A stretch of 64,000 nucleotides of DNA from Mangifera indica (Eukaryota > Streptophyta > Magnoliopsida > Sapindales > Anacardiaceae), in assembly GCF_011075055.1 (NCBI RefSeq), contig NW_025401135.1, forward strand, positions 173,986 to 237,985, in the 5' to 3' direction. Within the stretch, counting starts at the first letter, position 1, and each line of letters starts with the position of its first letter. The notes under the pieces were generated by a model, which worked only from the letters and a program-made list of their open reading frames with translations, was not told where the DNA came from and searched no databases. Position numbers and translations under genes: made by a program. Below, piece by piece: positions 38,345-52,022 of the stretch.

Positions 38345-41300
38345 CTAATGGATGTCTTCTTTTGTACCATTACTTCTTTCTTTCGTGGGGAAGTCCTCTA
38401 TGCTTCGATATTCTTCCCTAAGCAACCTTTCCAACTCTGGATGTTTCTTAAGGGGCTCCTTCTGCCCATGTAGCCCTCGATAGTGATGGAATGCCCTGCC
38501 ATACAATAAGTAAAACAAAGTGCCCAGTTACAATTTATGAAAAACTAGTCCGCAGAAGAAGCAAATCATGGTCCTCATACAACCTTGGTCCAGTGACAAT
38601 TAGACTTGACGAAAGGGAACAGAAATAGCCATAAAATTTTAGTAAAATATATAGGATTCTAACTGCATCCCACTTAAAAAGTGATTCCAAATTTATAATA
38701 CAAACCTAATTCCAACAACAAAATTATCAGTGTGGGCCGAAATATCAGAATTAAGTTTCAGGTTTCTTTAAGACAGATTGCCAACTCCGCAGCATCTATT
38801 TCTCTTTCTGATAAAGAGAAAAAAAAAAAAGAAAACAGAAAAACAAACTGAACACTGATATGAACCTTAAGAAAACTATATCTCAAAAGCTAATAATTGA
38901 GATTGGAAAGTTCAAACCATATAAATCTCACATTAGAAGCTCATACTTTTCAATGTGGGATTCAAGTCTCATACCTTGTACTTGGGATCCTAACATATCA
39001 CTATGCTCTGTAGCCCTCGCATCTATGTGGGTTGGGTATGCGTTAGCTAGCTGCTAGCTCAAGACAAACACTATAATGCCGGCAACACCCATTGGGTTGC
39101 ACAATTGCAACTGGAAAACGCGACGATATGAACTTTGGAAAAACCACGCCTCAAAAGTTAGTTATTAAGATTCAAAGTCATATAAACCTCATATTAGAAG
39201 TCTATACTTTCCAATGTGGAATCCAATTCTCATACTTCACACTTGAGATTTTAATATATCATCACGCTCCGCAACTTTCACACCTACATAGGCTAACTGT
39301 GTGCTAAATGATATAAATCTTGGAAGAATTACACCTCAAAAACTAGCTATTAAGATTAGAAAACCCAAAACCATATAAACCTCATATTAGAGGCTCATAC
39401 CTTCCAATATGGGATGTAAGTCTTATACCTTGCACTTGAGATCTTAACATACCATCATGTTCCACAACCCCGACGCCTACACGAGTTAGTTGTGCACTAG
39501 CTTCTGCTAGAGCCGAGCGAACATTAGAATGCCGATGTCACCACCCGTGCTACACAATTGCAATTGAGAGACGTGGTGATAACTCTGATACTAAATGATT
39601 TGAACTTTGAGAGAACCATAACTTAAAAGCTAGCTATTGAAATTGGAGAGCCTATTAGAAACTCATATTTTTCAATGTGAGATCCAAGTCTCATACTTTA
39701 CACTTGAGATCCAAATAAACACACAAAGAGCATGCATTTCATTTGACCACATATATAGTTCTCTTTAGGTACCTATAAATGTTGTTGAAAAGCTTGCATT
39801 TCGAAATGCACCTGTGACTCCTAATAAATTTGAAACATTCTTTTAATATCAATGAAACACATTTGCCTCTGTATGCTTGGTTGAATCTACTCATCACAGC
39901 TGAATAATGCTATTCTAACATTACAGGTGATCCCACATCCCAAACTTAAGCCCAAAGTATGGGAACTCATGCATCATACATTCAATGGAAACATATGATA
40001 TCTATCATCACACAACTAAATGATAATAATGAGACATATATTGGAGCTATTACACCAAAATCCTATCATTAAGCATTGAAAGACAGATTAGGGGATCAAT
40101 TAGTGCCTGAATCACATCACCATGGACTTGGAAAAAAAAAAAGGGTCATACCTCTAAATTAACAAGGCAATAAAATAAATCAACTAATTACTGAAAAAAA
40201 AATCAACTGATAAACTTCATAAGAAGAAATAGAAAGGGCATTTATTATGTTTGGCTAGCGACACAATCAGAACTGCCAGAGACTAAAATATAACTGATAG
40301 AGCAGCAGATGAAAAATAAAGATAGATTTTATAGAAATAGGAGAAAATAGATAAAGATTTGAGAAACACAGAAATCATTTTTGAATATTGCAGTAATCAA
40401 CAACAAAATTCTGATCAGAGACTAGTAAAACTAATAGAACATTATAACTTTCGGGATGAAGTCTTAGGTTTGAACCTCTACCACATTTCTAAAGCCTCGA
40501 TTTGAATTACTTACCAAAAAAAAAAAAAAACACAAAATCCTGATTGAGTTTAACTTGGCCATTGAAGCGCAAGTTTCTTCATAGTCAATTTTGTATGTGT
40601 GAGTGAAACCTTGAGCTATGATCCTCATCTTGTAAGATGACACATTCCAATGCTTGTGATGGTGGATAGATTCTCCAAAATGTCATATTTCATTCCCTGT
40701 AGGAAGACGACTAATGTTCACCATGTGACAAGGTTATTCTTCAAGAAGGTGGTTCATTTACTCGGGGGTTTCTCATCTATTTTCCCGATTAAGATAACAA
40801 GTTTTTGACAACATTAGAGCTTATCTTGTCAAAGAGTTTAGGACTAAATTGAAATTTAGTAGTACTGCTAATCCACAAACAGATGGACAAACAAAGGTGG
40901 TCAATCATTCTTTGAGTAACTTAATTAGATGTATATGTGGGATGAAGAAGGGACAATAGGACTTTGCCTTAGCACAAGTGGAGTTTGCTTACAACAATTT
41001 CATAAATAAATCATCGGGTAAGAGTCCTTTTGCTATTATGTATTAAAAAATCCCTAAATATGTAGTGGATTTAGTTAAGATGCCCATAGGAAGAGCAAAT
41101 AGTCAAGAAGCTTTTGCATCGGCTGAGAGCTACTTTTTCATGTTTAGCCTTTGAAGATAGTAATTTGGTTAAAAAGATGTCGTTGATAAGCATAAAAGAA
41201 GACAAGGATTCGATGTGGGAGATGAGGTTATGGTGTTTCTAAGAAAGGATAGGGTTCCTACAAGTGCGCATGGAAATTAAGGCAAAAACATTACGGGTCT

Positions 41301-44300
41301 TACAAGATTTTGAGAAAGATTAATTATAAATATAATTCTTAGGTGGTGGACTTACTTGAATATATGGGAATTTCAAAGACTTCCAATGTAGCCAATATGA
41401 CCGAGTTCTACCCTAAACACAATTTATACAATGATGACTTGAGGGTCCGTTCTATTCTAGTGGGAAAGAATAATGGAGAACTATTACAAAGGGTGGTAAG
41501 TTGGAAAATAATAATGGTATTGAAAACACAACACAAGAGGGAGGACAGGTGACATGGATGACATAACTTATGTGGGGTGATGATATGGCATGATGCGGTA
41601 GGTGGCGTGGCGAGGCATGACATGGCAAAGCGTAATGATGTGTAGTTGTGTGTATGTAAAATTCTTAAACAGTGTAAGACAATTTTAGTTAGAGTTTTAA
41701 CTCAAGTTTCCAAATTTTTTTTAGAATATTTTATTCAAAATCAATTACCTACATTTAAGTTCAAAGTTCATCTGATTCTCAAAAATAAAAGAAACCTTTC
41801 CTTATGACAATTATCACATTTAGCCCCTTTACTTTGAGTCATCCTGTCACAAATTTCTCAGATGTCAAAAACATCACTCCAGTCTTCAAATTTTCCATTC
41901 GTATATTGTTCCATCAAAAGACACAAATTAATAATTAAGTCATACCATTAACAAACTTAATATTGAGATTCATATAAAATACATAACTTGCATTATACAA
42001 TGGCTTGGTTCTTTCCTTAATTTAATTATTCCCACATACTAGCAATTTCTCATCTAATTATTCCTAAAGCTATTATTTGTAGCCTTTTCACAATTTGAAG
42101 TAAAAGAAAAATAGTTCTTCATTATGAAACATCAAAAACCAAATAATTGGCCAATCAAGAAAGCTTTGTTAAAAATTTGAACTGTCCATATCTAAATTTG
42201 CATTGTATATTTGAAAAAAAATAAAAGAGAACAAAGGAGGTACCAGTATTTTTCAAGGCCATAAAGATTGCCTCTATGGTAGAAATCGAGAGTTAGCCGT
42301 TCAAAGTCGTTATAAAGGTCCCCTCTGAACTCTTTTTCCAAACCATAACTGAAAGGGAAAAGAATCTGGATTAAATAAAACATATATGCATATAACAGTG
42401 AAGAGTATTTATAAAAAGACAAAAGAAAAAGCCAAGCCAGGAACTTGAACTGTGGCTTAAAACACTATAAGATAATGACAGAACAAAGAGAGCATAATTT
42501 TCAAGCATACCTATAAAACCTGAAAAGGCACTCTATCCCATAATTATAATTAGCAGCTGCATCTTCAAGTGCAAACTTCTGAAAATCATTATACATTGAA
42601 GGGATGAACTTGTCTCTCATGAAATATGACCAAAATCTGTACAGGGTATTCATTTCCTACATATAAAATGACAGAAGGCCATATTATAACATTATATAAA
42701 GTGAACCGATTGAGATTTACAATTTAAGAAAAGCAGACACCAAAATACTCCAACAATTGTATGTTCTTGTACATACATGAAAACATAAGGTCAGATATTT
42801 CGAAATTTCCACTTCTAATGCATAGCTTGTAAAAATGAAGTAAGCAGCCAGATGTAAAATAATATTAAAGAACTGATTTTCAGAGCAGAGAATCATAGAA
42901 GATCAAACACTATAAACCAATACTAGCAACACCAAATCTGCCACCATCCTATAGCTAAATGCACTGAATTGGTTTTCATTTACTATAGTTTTAACACTTC
43001 ACAACATGTGCAAGGAATTAAATTATTCTTTGTATTTACTGAATCACCAGAATAGAGAAGGAAAATAAAGTAATAGAGTCAACCATGCATTTCTTGTGCG
43101 AAAACAAAAAAAAAAGGAAAACAATAAGAAGATGAGTAAGACTATAAGATTCTGAATTAGATTAATCAATTATGAAAAAATTGCGTCATATAGATTTCTC
43201 AACAATAAAAACGATGAAACTTAGGAGACTCAGAATTCCTTTCTCCATTTTTCTGAAACACAGTTAAAACATCTAAACAGAAAGTATAGAGTCAACATCC
43301 ACCTCACTGCAGCCAACTCCCAACTTCTTCCTCTCATTTAAGCATCGCTTACGAAACTTCAAGTACCTTAAGACAACAACAGCGTGATCAGACAACTTTC
43401 ATATAGAGGCATAAATATAGATAAAATCAATCACCATCTCCTTACTTCTGCTGTTTGAAGCCATTTTCTTCTAACATTTGATGACTTGGATGCTGGAATG
43501 GAGGAAATGATTTTGGCGTGGAACCCACAGGGGGACTACCACCAGAGAGAAACCCATGGGGTGAAACACTCAATTTTGAAGGCCTTGAGCTGTAAGATTA
43601 AATCATTAAGTGTCTTAGCATAGTCAACCCCAAAAGTATTACATCAGCTAAGCACATCATCTGGACAGCCTATTGGATGGAAAAATTTTGCATTTCAATA
43701 ATTATTACCCCAAAAGCAAGTAATAGCAATAATATAATGCTGGCCAAAAGTACTTCAGTAGTATAAATAATCCATAATGTCAACTGACAAGCAACAGTCA
43801 CTTTCAACTGACCCATGATTTTCCGGAGGGGTTGAACCAAAGAAATATCCAACTGAATTACTTGGTGGACTTTCTGATACAATGGCAAGAGAATTCTGAC
43901 CAGTTACATGATTTCTAAAATTGCTGGAGAAAAATCGCTGCTTGTGGGAAGATTGCTGCCTGTGGAAACCTTTATTCTGCTTACAGCGGGAACTGGCAAT
44001 TCCAGACTCTTCATGACCAATGCTTGCAGCAGAATTGTCATCTGCCACTGAATTTGGTACCCCTGGTGCACAAACTGAAGACCTGGGGTTTCCACCTTTG
44101 TTCTCATAAGAGTTATTCTTCCTATGATATAATCTTTTAGTTTTAAGCTCCTGCCCATGGTAATTATATTAAAATAATTAAATATGGTTAAGAAACTTCA
44201 AAGGGAAGTGAAAGTGAATTGTGCAAAACTTGAGCTCATAATAAAAGAACCAGCAGATGGTGCATATCTCAACCTGCTCATAGAAATAAAGACCATCGTT

Positions 44301-47300
44301 TATTGCAGAAGCAAGCTCATTAGAAATATATTTAAATCCTTTCAATCCTTCTCCATCAGTTTTAGATCCTTCAACTGGCCAACTATTCTGCATAGGAGAC
44401 ACAGAAGAGTGAGCCAATAAATTTTTAACAAATTTGAAAGAGGAATTTCATACTACATTTTTCTTGGCTGCTACAGAAAGCTTCTTTTAAGGATATAAGA
44501 GGTTGTTTGGTATCTTCTTTTGAATTTAACAAAAAATAAAAACCAGATTTGCATTTTCAAAATTTAGGATGCCTATTATTTTCTTAAAATAAAATCAGAC
44601 ACTGTTTGCTAAAATAGATAAAGAAATGCATTATTAAAGATTTCAAACTTTTAATCAAAAGTGTAAAATTAGCAAACTTATCAAAATCGCTTTATGCTTT
44701 TGATGAGTAAATTTTTTGAAAACAATTAAAATAACCCAAAACTTACACTGGCTAATAAAGAATTATATCAATAACCTATTATCATAGAGAAGGAATATTC
44801 CAAAATGTACTTTTATCATAATTATAAACTAAATTTCGAAATGAAAATAAGAGCAGATTTCAAAAACTAAATTTCTGAATTTCCATCCACAAGATTAAGA
44901 AAATGAACATTCTATATGAAAATATAGAATGATTAACAGACGTCAGTAAAAACTTTCCAATAAAAAGCATATCAAGCAACTCTTATATAGGAAAGAGAAA
45001 TGCAGAAGTCTTTGAAATTCAAAAGAACAAGGAAAATTTACAAAGAAAAAGTAACAATAAAAAAAAGAGATTCTCCATTTCATATTGGAAATATTTTCTT
45101 TCTATTAGTTAACAATATAACCAAACCTGTTTGCTTAAAAAGCTTTTTACATGACTAAAGATGTTGACAACATCCTCGACAGACCCAATCCAGAGTGCCA
45201 TAAACTTTCAACTCTATAAATTGAAACCATCATAAAGGTGGGGATCAGAGACTAAATTAAAATGATCTCCACATGAAATGGACTCTAGAACTGAATATTC
45301 AAGGGTAAAAATGATTTATTATGTCTGCCCGGACCTCAAGAAGTCGATAAAATAATAACTTTCCATCTTACCAATATGATAAACTTCATGATGTGTGAAG
45401 AATGCACTTTCTCCTCACTCTCAAGAATTAAGGACACAAGTCCTCTGTAGCAATCAACTTAAGTAAAACAAAAAATAAAATAATATCTAATGCAAACTTA
45501 TAGAAGTAAATATATAAATAATAGTATAATACATGCACATATGCATACCCTTAGGGGCCGTTTGGTTATAGGTTTTAAAGATTATCTTGGTAATCTATCT
45601 TTTATTCCCTTGTTTGGTTTGTCAGTAATAAAAAATTACAGTAATCTTCCATTACCTATGCTAACGTGGCAGGTAATATAGGAGGTAATCTGATTACCAC
45701 TTTCATCTTAGGTATTTAAAGATTACCAAGGTAATCTTGATTTTATTATAATTATATTAGTATTTATTAATTTTTTGAGACAAAAATAAATTTATTTTTA
45801 ATTAATATGACAAATAATATGAAAAATATTTAAAAATAATTATATTCAAGGGCATTTAAGAAAAATAATTTACTAGTAATTTTTTATTACCTTTAACCAA
45901 ACACAATAATTATTTATACCTATCAAATTTTATCAAATATAGTAATCATTTATACCCAGTAATCTTTTAAGTAATCTATTTTCAAGGGAATCTTTCTATT
46001 TTGATAATAAAACATTACCCAAACCAAACGCACCTTTAATGCTTGTAGCTTCCTTAATTTTATTTTTCAAGACTTTTCAGCATAATATAGATTAAAAAAA
46101 CAAAAACGCAGAATCAGATCACAGCTTTATGATAACCATTTTTTAAAGAATAGCGTAGTAAAAAGTTTCAATCTCACAAAGACAAAAAAGGTTTAAAGAA
46201 ATCTAGTGCTGAAATTCAAGAATCTCATCATACCTGTGTGACAATTACAAGTCTCTGAACATCATGGTCATTGACAAGAATCTCATCATCTTCATCATCA
46301 ATCCTGGGGACAAAACAAGCGACTTAGAAATTCAAGATTACAGACAGCATTTACAGAAACGTTACTTAGCAGGCACATGAACAGTAGTGGAACAGCAGAG
46401 AGAAATGTGTATACTAAGATTGAAATTGAATCAGCTGCCAGTATTATTTATTCCAAAACCAAAATTAAGAAAAAAATTGCAAAATCAAGAGTTCTGTTAA
46501 AGATTATTTTTAAAAAGAGTTCATTCAAGCAATTCAGGAATAGTCTAAAAAGCAAACTTATGCTAACAAAGAATTAAACTTATAGCAGTAGAAACTAAAT
46601 TTATGAATGAAATACCCAGATATATCAAAAGAAACACAAGAGCATATGCAATTTAGCACAAGAAAACCTCTTTGATCTTCATTAGCTTTTCTAGCACAAC
46701 AACATCTTCAGAGGCCTTAACCACTCTGACCACAATTACCTATACTTTCTGGGGAGCAGACTCTTTTCCAAGCATCTCTATTGAAATTTCAGAATTCTTA
46801 ACTTTTCTCTACATTCTGCTCAACTGGGACAGGGTTGTAACCTAAATGCATTTTTGGAGTTTTCACAATAGAGAAAAAATTCTAAGTCTACTATGATTAG
46901 ATAGCTAAACATAGTTGTACACTTTTGTCCCCTCAAGAAAGGGCAAGCCTCAAGCCAGGTTTAAGACGGGATTCTTGGGCCCTTGCCCTAGCCACCCCAG
47001 TCCCAGACCAGGGTTTAATTTTTAACTAAATTATAAAAGTATATTTGCAACATCATTGTTAATAAAATACAATTAAAGCATTAATTATTGGTAAAGAATT
47101 AAGTATAATATTACGCATACGTGTTTTATATAAAATATAATATATTCTTATATCATTTTATGTTATAAACCCAGGCCAGGGCAGTACCTTTCAGCCTGTG
47201 GTAAGGCCTGGGATATTTTAGCCATCCGTTAAATGGACCAAATAAAAACCAATAATTATCAAGATTTATTACAGCACATCAATGTGTAAAACTTATTTAG

Positions 47301-50300
47301 CCAAAACTTTTGAACCATCAATGACTTAGATAAATTGATCAAAAGCATCAAAAAAAATCTTTTTATTGGTACCAAATCACAAGCTATTTATTGTAAATTC
47401 TAAAAAAAACAAGAGTAATTTATAATTTAATTAATGATGTATACATGTTAATCTCCATGTAACCAGTACAAATGACATGTAATGGGCATACCTTTAAACT
47501 ACAAGTTCAACCAATTTCAATATTTTTTATACTTTCGAGTTACATCTACATTCTCAATAATTAACCAACCTAGCACAAAAGAAAATTGGGATTTAAAAGA
47601 AAACCAATAGAAAACCAAGCATGCAGTACCTTCTGCCCGTGTTAAGCTCATCCTTTTTTGTTGTTTTCTGCACAACCTCTAGCTCCTCATCAAGCATAAA
47701 TGTGTTTGCAAAATCATTTGACAGGTCACTAAGATGCTGTACAGCCATATTTGAAGTGGACTCCAAGCTTTCAGCCTTGTGGTCATCAGATCCCGCATGC
47801 TCATTTCTTTGTAACTGGTTTCGACAGGAGCTATGGTCACTGTTCTCAATGCCTGACAACTTGTCTGAATAAAAAATTGATGTTGTCAACACACCATTTT
47901 CAGCACAGAATGCTTGTTTTCCACCATCAATAACAAACCTGCCACTCTGCTCAGTGAGACCAGTATGTGTTATATCTGAACCATCCCTGTCAGGCCGTAT
48001 TTCAGTATTTTCTTCACAAGTTTTCCTTGTATCATCTTCATTGGTATCACCCTTCTCAATTGGATCAATTGAGCTGTCTAACTGTTGGCTTGGGTGGGTA
48101 AGCTTAGGTTCAGAAGAGGCTGGAATCCACTTGGACCATTCATCACGTCTTCGAATCATATTACCCTAAATAAATAACACCATAAGAAGGTTAAAAATTA
48201 GAATAATAAGAATAAAGCCACCAAAAAACAGTCCAAATTATAGGCCTGTCAAAAACTAGTATAAAGACTAATAGAGAGGCTAAATTAAGCAGTATATCGT
48301 ATTTATTTTTCCCAATCTGACAGTTAATTTGAGAATTCTATAAGTTCAGAAGAACTAAAGCAATCAAAACAGACAACTTTTGATTAAACAAATCAACTGC
48401 TATTCGGGCTATTTAAACATTTTTGGGTTTCATGACAAATAAAGAATCAAAAGAAGCGAGAGAAAAGTAGCATTTGAACATCATATTAAGATTCAAGATT
48501 TATCACCATAAAATTATATATGAGGAAAAATTTGTATACAGAGCAAACAGAGCAAATATATCAAAGGAAAAACCTAACCTGCACTTCTACAGTACTAGAA
48601 CTGTGCATTGCATCAAGTATAAACAGTATATCTGTACTCATTCTCTTTACCTGCAACACAAAAATGAAAAAATCACAATTGAATATAATTTCAAATCTCA
48701 TTACCTACAATCCAAAAATGAAAATATCACAATCACACAATTCAGGATATTCACATATTAGAAATTGCATGCACATATATAAGTTATAATAATATGCAGC
48801 GTTGCTCAATTAAAACATACCCTTTTAAATTCAGCAATGGAGGATATGGGAACCCATCCTTGGGCATCCATCAAAGAAATTAAGTAATGGTCATTCTGAA
48901 GATTTTCATCGCTGGCAAAAAAGAAGGCATGTCATTATGTAGACAGCAAACAAAGTCATGTTGTATTATAAGCAGATAATTCTACAGTTGCTTTTAGTAA
49001 TTTTTCTTGTCCTATTGGATAGCTTAGGTTTTTTTTTTTTTTTTTATACCAAATAACTAATACAGATTTGTTTTAAATATCAAATGCAAAGCAGTGCAAT
49101 CATCTATCAAATTGCAGTCATCAATCAAAACTATTACACAAACAATACATCAATCACTACCTGAAATAATAATCTATTTGTTTTACAATGCTAGCCTTCA
49201 ATGCCAGCATCTCTGGAGGTAGCATGGCAGCACCTGGCAGTACAGGGTATTGAACAAAGAGGGGAGGATGAGGTCCCCTAACAGAGCCTGGAGGTGGTAC
49301 AGACACATAGCAAACTGCAGGTCCTGTGGTAACCCATTCACAAGTAATTAGCAATTATTCTATCAAACGCTCCAAGATTATCAAAACAATTAAGTCAAAT
49401 TAAAAATAGTCAGCAATATCATTGCTAACAAGCACTCCAAGATTATATAATCAATTAAGTCGATATTGCTAAGAACTAATGCTTTAACATATTTTATCTT
49501 TTATTTTCATTGTAATATGAAAAAACTTTTAGAACTGACACTTTTCACATGTTTATTCTTCTACTTTCATTGTAATATAAACAAACTTTGAGAACTAACA
49601 CTTTTCGCATGTTTATTCATTCGCTTTCATTGCAATATAAACAAACACTTCCACCTGAATATTTTTTACGTTCATTGTAATATAAACAAACTTTAAGACC
49701 CTATAATTTTACATGTTCATTCTTCTATTTGCATTGTAACATAAACAAACTTTAAGAACTAACAGTTTACATGTTTAATCTTAAATTTTTATTGTAATAT
49801 ATACAAACTTCAACTACTGGCAGTTCATGTTTGAATTCAGTTTCAGTGCATCATTTATTCTATTTCTATTGATTGAATATTTATTATCTGTTGTTAAACG
49901 TTTAATATCACTATTATCTAAAAAGATTGATTTGAGTCCTCAAAGCTCTGACAATCATTTACATTTTAGCATTTGCTTTTAACTTTCAAATTTTAATAAA
50001 ATCGAAATTTGTTGATCTGAAAGGTATAAAATGTATAATTTATTTGCTTTTATTTTTCATATTTCAATGTCGTTGATTTGAAAGGCCAAAGTAGACACAC
50101 CACAATTAAAAATGCAGAAAATATTATGCTGGGTACCCAAGTATTACCGGTAAAGCTTGGACCAACCATATATCCAGGACTGGGAGTATGACCAATAAAT
50201 GCAGTCCTTACTAAAGGCCGGGGTCCAAGAGGAATACTGTCACGGGGATTATATGGTCTATGATGAGGCCAAGCAGGTGCTTGCATATTAGGAAGTCTTC

Positions 50301-50926
50301 TACTAGAGAAATTCACATTCACGTTAGCCGCAGAAGCACTGGGATCTCCTCCACCCCGAGGATGAGGTGGAGGTGGCTGAACATTCCGAGCAGCATCAAC
50401 AGCATGAACTGGTGCGGGAACAAAACCAGTCTGATTCTCAACAAAAAAGTGTCCAGGGTATGGCTGGTAAGCCGCATAGCCAATGTGCGGAGGAGGCACC
50501 ATTGAATGAAACATAGGAGCTGGCTGATGGTTAGAAAAAGTTACAGGAAACGCTGGTGCAGCATTCGTGTGACGTCTAGACCCTGACTTCTGATTACGCA
50601 AGTGCGAATGTTTATGTGATGGATTATGATTAGGATTTCCTGAACTAAGAGTCTTCTGTTGCACAAACAACAATTGGAATCACCATACGAACGCAATTAA
50701 AAGTAAAAATACTAAAAAATTTGAAGATAAAGAGAAAGACCTGGACAAGTGGCGGATCAGCTGGTGGTTTAGGGGAGCGGTGTTGAGCGTCGGCTAGAGC
50801 AGGCCAAGAGTCGGCGCTGATGACAGGAGCATCCATCATAACCTGAGTCGTCTTCCATGGAGACTTGGCCCCACTCACCATCATCTCGTTATGATCGTCT
50901 CCTCCTTCATTATTGGTCATCACCAT
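38345..50926 (-). CDS. LARP1: La-related protein 1 (plant LARP1 type), complete
   Basis: LARP1 proteins bind the mRNA cap and 5' end and regulate translation and mRNA decay in the cytoplasm, in plants notably during heat stress. Fourteen exons join in phase to 895 residues: 50926-50741, 50655-50148, 49323-49161, 48911-48821, 48650-48579, 48165-47630, 46303-46234, 44387-44274, 44150-43813, 43589-43446, 43366-43303, 42656-42511, 42348-42244, 38495-38345. The N-terminus has SPWKTTQV and SWPALADA, then a Pro/His-rich region (63-240). The La motif follows: [36 protein letters not shown] and IAEFKRVKRM (about 265-340). An acidic, Ser-rich middle follows. The C-terminal DM15 helical repeats (about 725-865) include [29 protein letters not shown] and [20 protein letters not shown]. 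The end is KTKERSNG-like, with stop TAG. Arabidopsis has LARP1a/b/c; which one this matches is not decided. Confidence 0.94.
38861..39716. repeat. Four-unit diverged tandem repeat in the last LARP1 intron
   Basis: Four units start at about 38861, 39139, 39324 and 39611. Each carries CTCAAAAGCTA-type, then CATATAAACCTCATATTAGA, CCAATGTGGGAT, CTTGCACTTGAGATC and, in longer units, TTGCACAATTGCAA. The units vary from about 105 to 285 bp because some lack the distal part. They are non-coding and their origin is unknown. Confidence 0.7.
40590..41640 (+). pseudogene. Ty3/gypsy integrase relic in the last LARP1 intron
   Basis: The plus-strand text reads through the integrase core, for example [20 protein letters not shown], then [18 protein letters not shown] and SPFAIMY. 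It ends with a typical gypsy tail, [20 protein letters not shown] (41346 on). Stops interrupt it, for instance TAG at 40957-40959 where relatives have Trp. The catalytic Glu of the DD-35-E triad, expected after TDGQT, is Lys (40894-40896). It lies opposite to LARP1 and is spliced out with the 3.7-kb intron 38496-42243. No LTRs are recognisable. Confidence 0.75.
45554..46035. mobile_element. Tourist/Harbinger-like MITE in LARP1 intron 7
   Basis: The ends GGGGCCGTTTGGTTATAGG and (reverse complement of the right end) AGGTGCGTTTGGTTTGGG are flanked by TTA on both sides (45551-45553, 46036-46038). The 482-bp inside contains AAGATTACCTTGGTAATCT-type sub-palindromes and is non-coding. It lies in the intron between exons 46303-46234 and 44387-44274. 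Confidence 0.75.
46930..47225. repeat. GC-rich inverted repeat fragment in LARP1 intron 6
   Basis: Two GC-rich blocks, CAAGCCAGGTTTAAGACGGG with CCCTAGCCACCCC on the left and CCCAGGCCAGGGCAG with AAGGCCTGGGA on the right, flank about 150 bp of A/T-rich DNA. The layout suggests a small hAT-type element, but I see no clear target duplication. Confidence 0.35.
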
Positions 50927-51310
50927 AACAATAAAAATACTCTATAATAATTAATTTATCTATTAATTCAAACACGAATAGAATGTTGGGAGATTAGGGT
51001 TTACTTAGAAAGAAAGAGTGAGTTTGATAGTGTGGAAAAGGGAGAATAGCCGCAGAATCGTGCAAGTGGGAAGTCTGTTTGTGTTTGTGTTTGTGTTTGT
51101 ACTTGTTTAGGCGGAAGAAAACGACGGTGTTCGTGGGGAAGGAGAGAGAAAGAGTAAAGTGAAGAGTGAAACAGGTGGCATTGGGTTTTGCTTTCGGGTA
51201 GGAGTGGTAAGTGGAGTCATTCTGCTCGCACCAAATAATCCCACAGAAATGTAAAACCTAGAGTTTTCATTAACACCTATTACTAGCATTCCTTCCAGCC
51301 CACCCACCAC
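50927..51310 (-). promoter_or_regulatory. LARP1 leader and promoter region
   Basis: Upstream of the ATG at 50926 (an in-frame second ATG lies two codons downstream) is an A-rich leader, then a GTTTGT hexanucleotide repeat at about 51076-51100. The region 51100-51310 is GC-richer than its surroundings, as expected for a promoter. I cannot place the transcription start. Confidence 0.4.
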
Positions 51311-51641
51311 TTAAATTACTCTTCGGCCCGGCTCAGAAACATCTTTCTCCTAAAGATCTAGGAGTGATATTTTCCCACTTACCCATGATCAATTTAGGCA
51401 ATCTCTAGTTTCCGCCTTTGATGGAAAGAAAATACCAATGTATACTAAGGAATGAATTAGAATATAATAGGATTATATTACATATATTAAATATATAGGA
51501 ACATATACAAAATAGTTCAAACATTAATACCAAACCAAGCCAAACCGTTCAAATTTTACAGTTTGGTATGATTTTGATTAGAAAATTATTTAGTTTGAGT
51601 TGAAAAATTTTTTAAAACGATTTACAATTTATTTTGATTTG

Positions 51642-51643
<2 letters not shown>

Positions 51644-51709
<66 letters not shown>
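51644..51709. repeat. (AT)n microsatellite
   Basis: An uninterrupted AT dinucleotide run of about 66 bp. Confidence 0.95.
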
Positions 51710-51711
<2 letters not shown>

Positions 51712-52022
51712 GGTTAATATATATTTTTATATCATATTAGAATGAATAAGAGTGATAATTATATTTAGCTTGTTCTTTTATGTCAAAATTGAACCCTTTT
51801 TATGTGTGAGGAGCAAAATTTTTTAATCAAGAACATGTAACATTTGTTAATTAAGTTTAGTTTGCTTATTGTCATTATTTGTGATTGTTGTTATACTTCC
51901 ATCATTAAATCTTGTAATTTGACTAAAACCAAGATTGAGATTGCAATCATTATCAACAAAAATATATGTAATATAGAGGATTTATACCTAATACGGAACA
52001 CTTAAATATAATATATAATAAA

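Noticed and set aside
38861..39716. CRISPR-like array or satellite
   Set aside because: The four units vary widely in length and divergence and have no spacer pattern. This is an old plant tandem repeat.
40465..40500. tRNA-like arm around GGTTTGAACCTC
   Set aside because: No acceptor stem or anticodon arm can be paired around it.
47593..48159. Separate 188-residue gene
   Set aside because: It is exon 6 of LARP1 read with its flanking intron; phase and splice sites join it to neighbouring exons.
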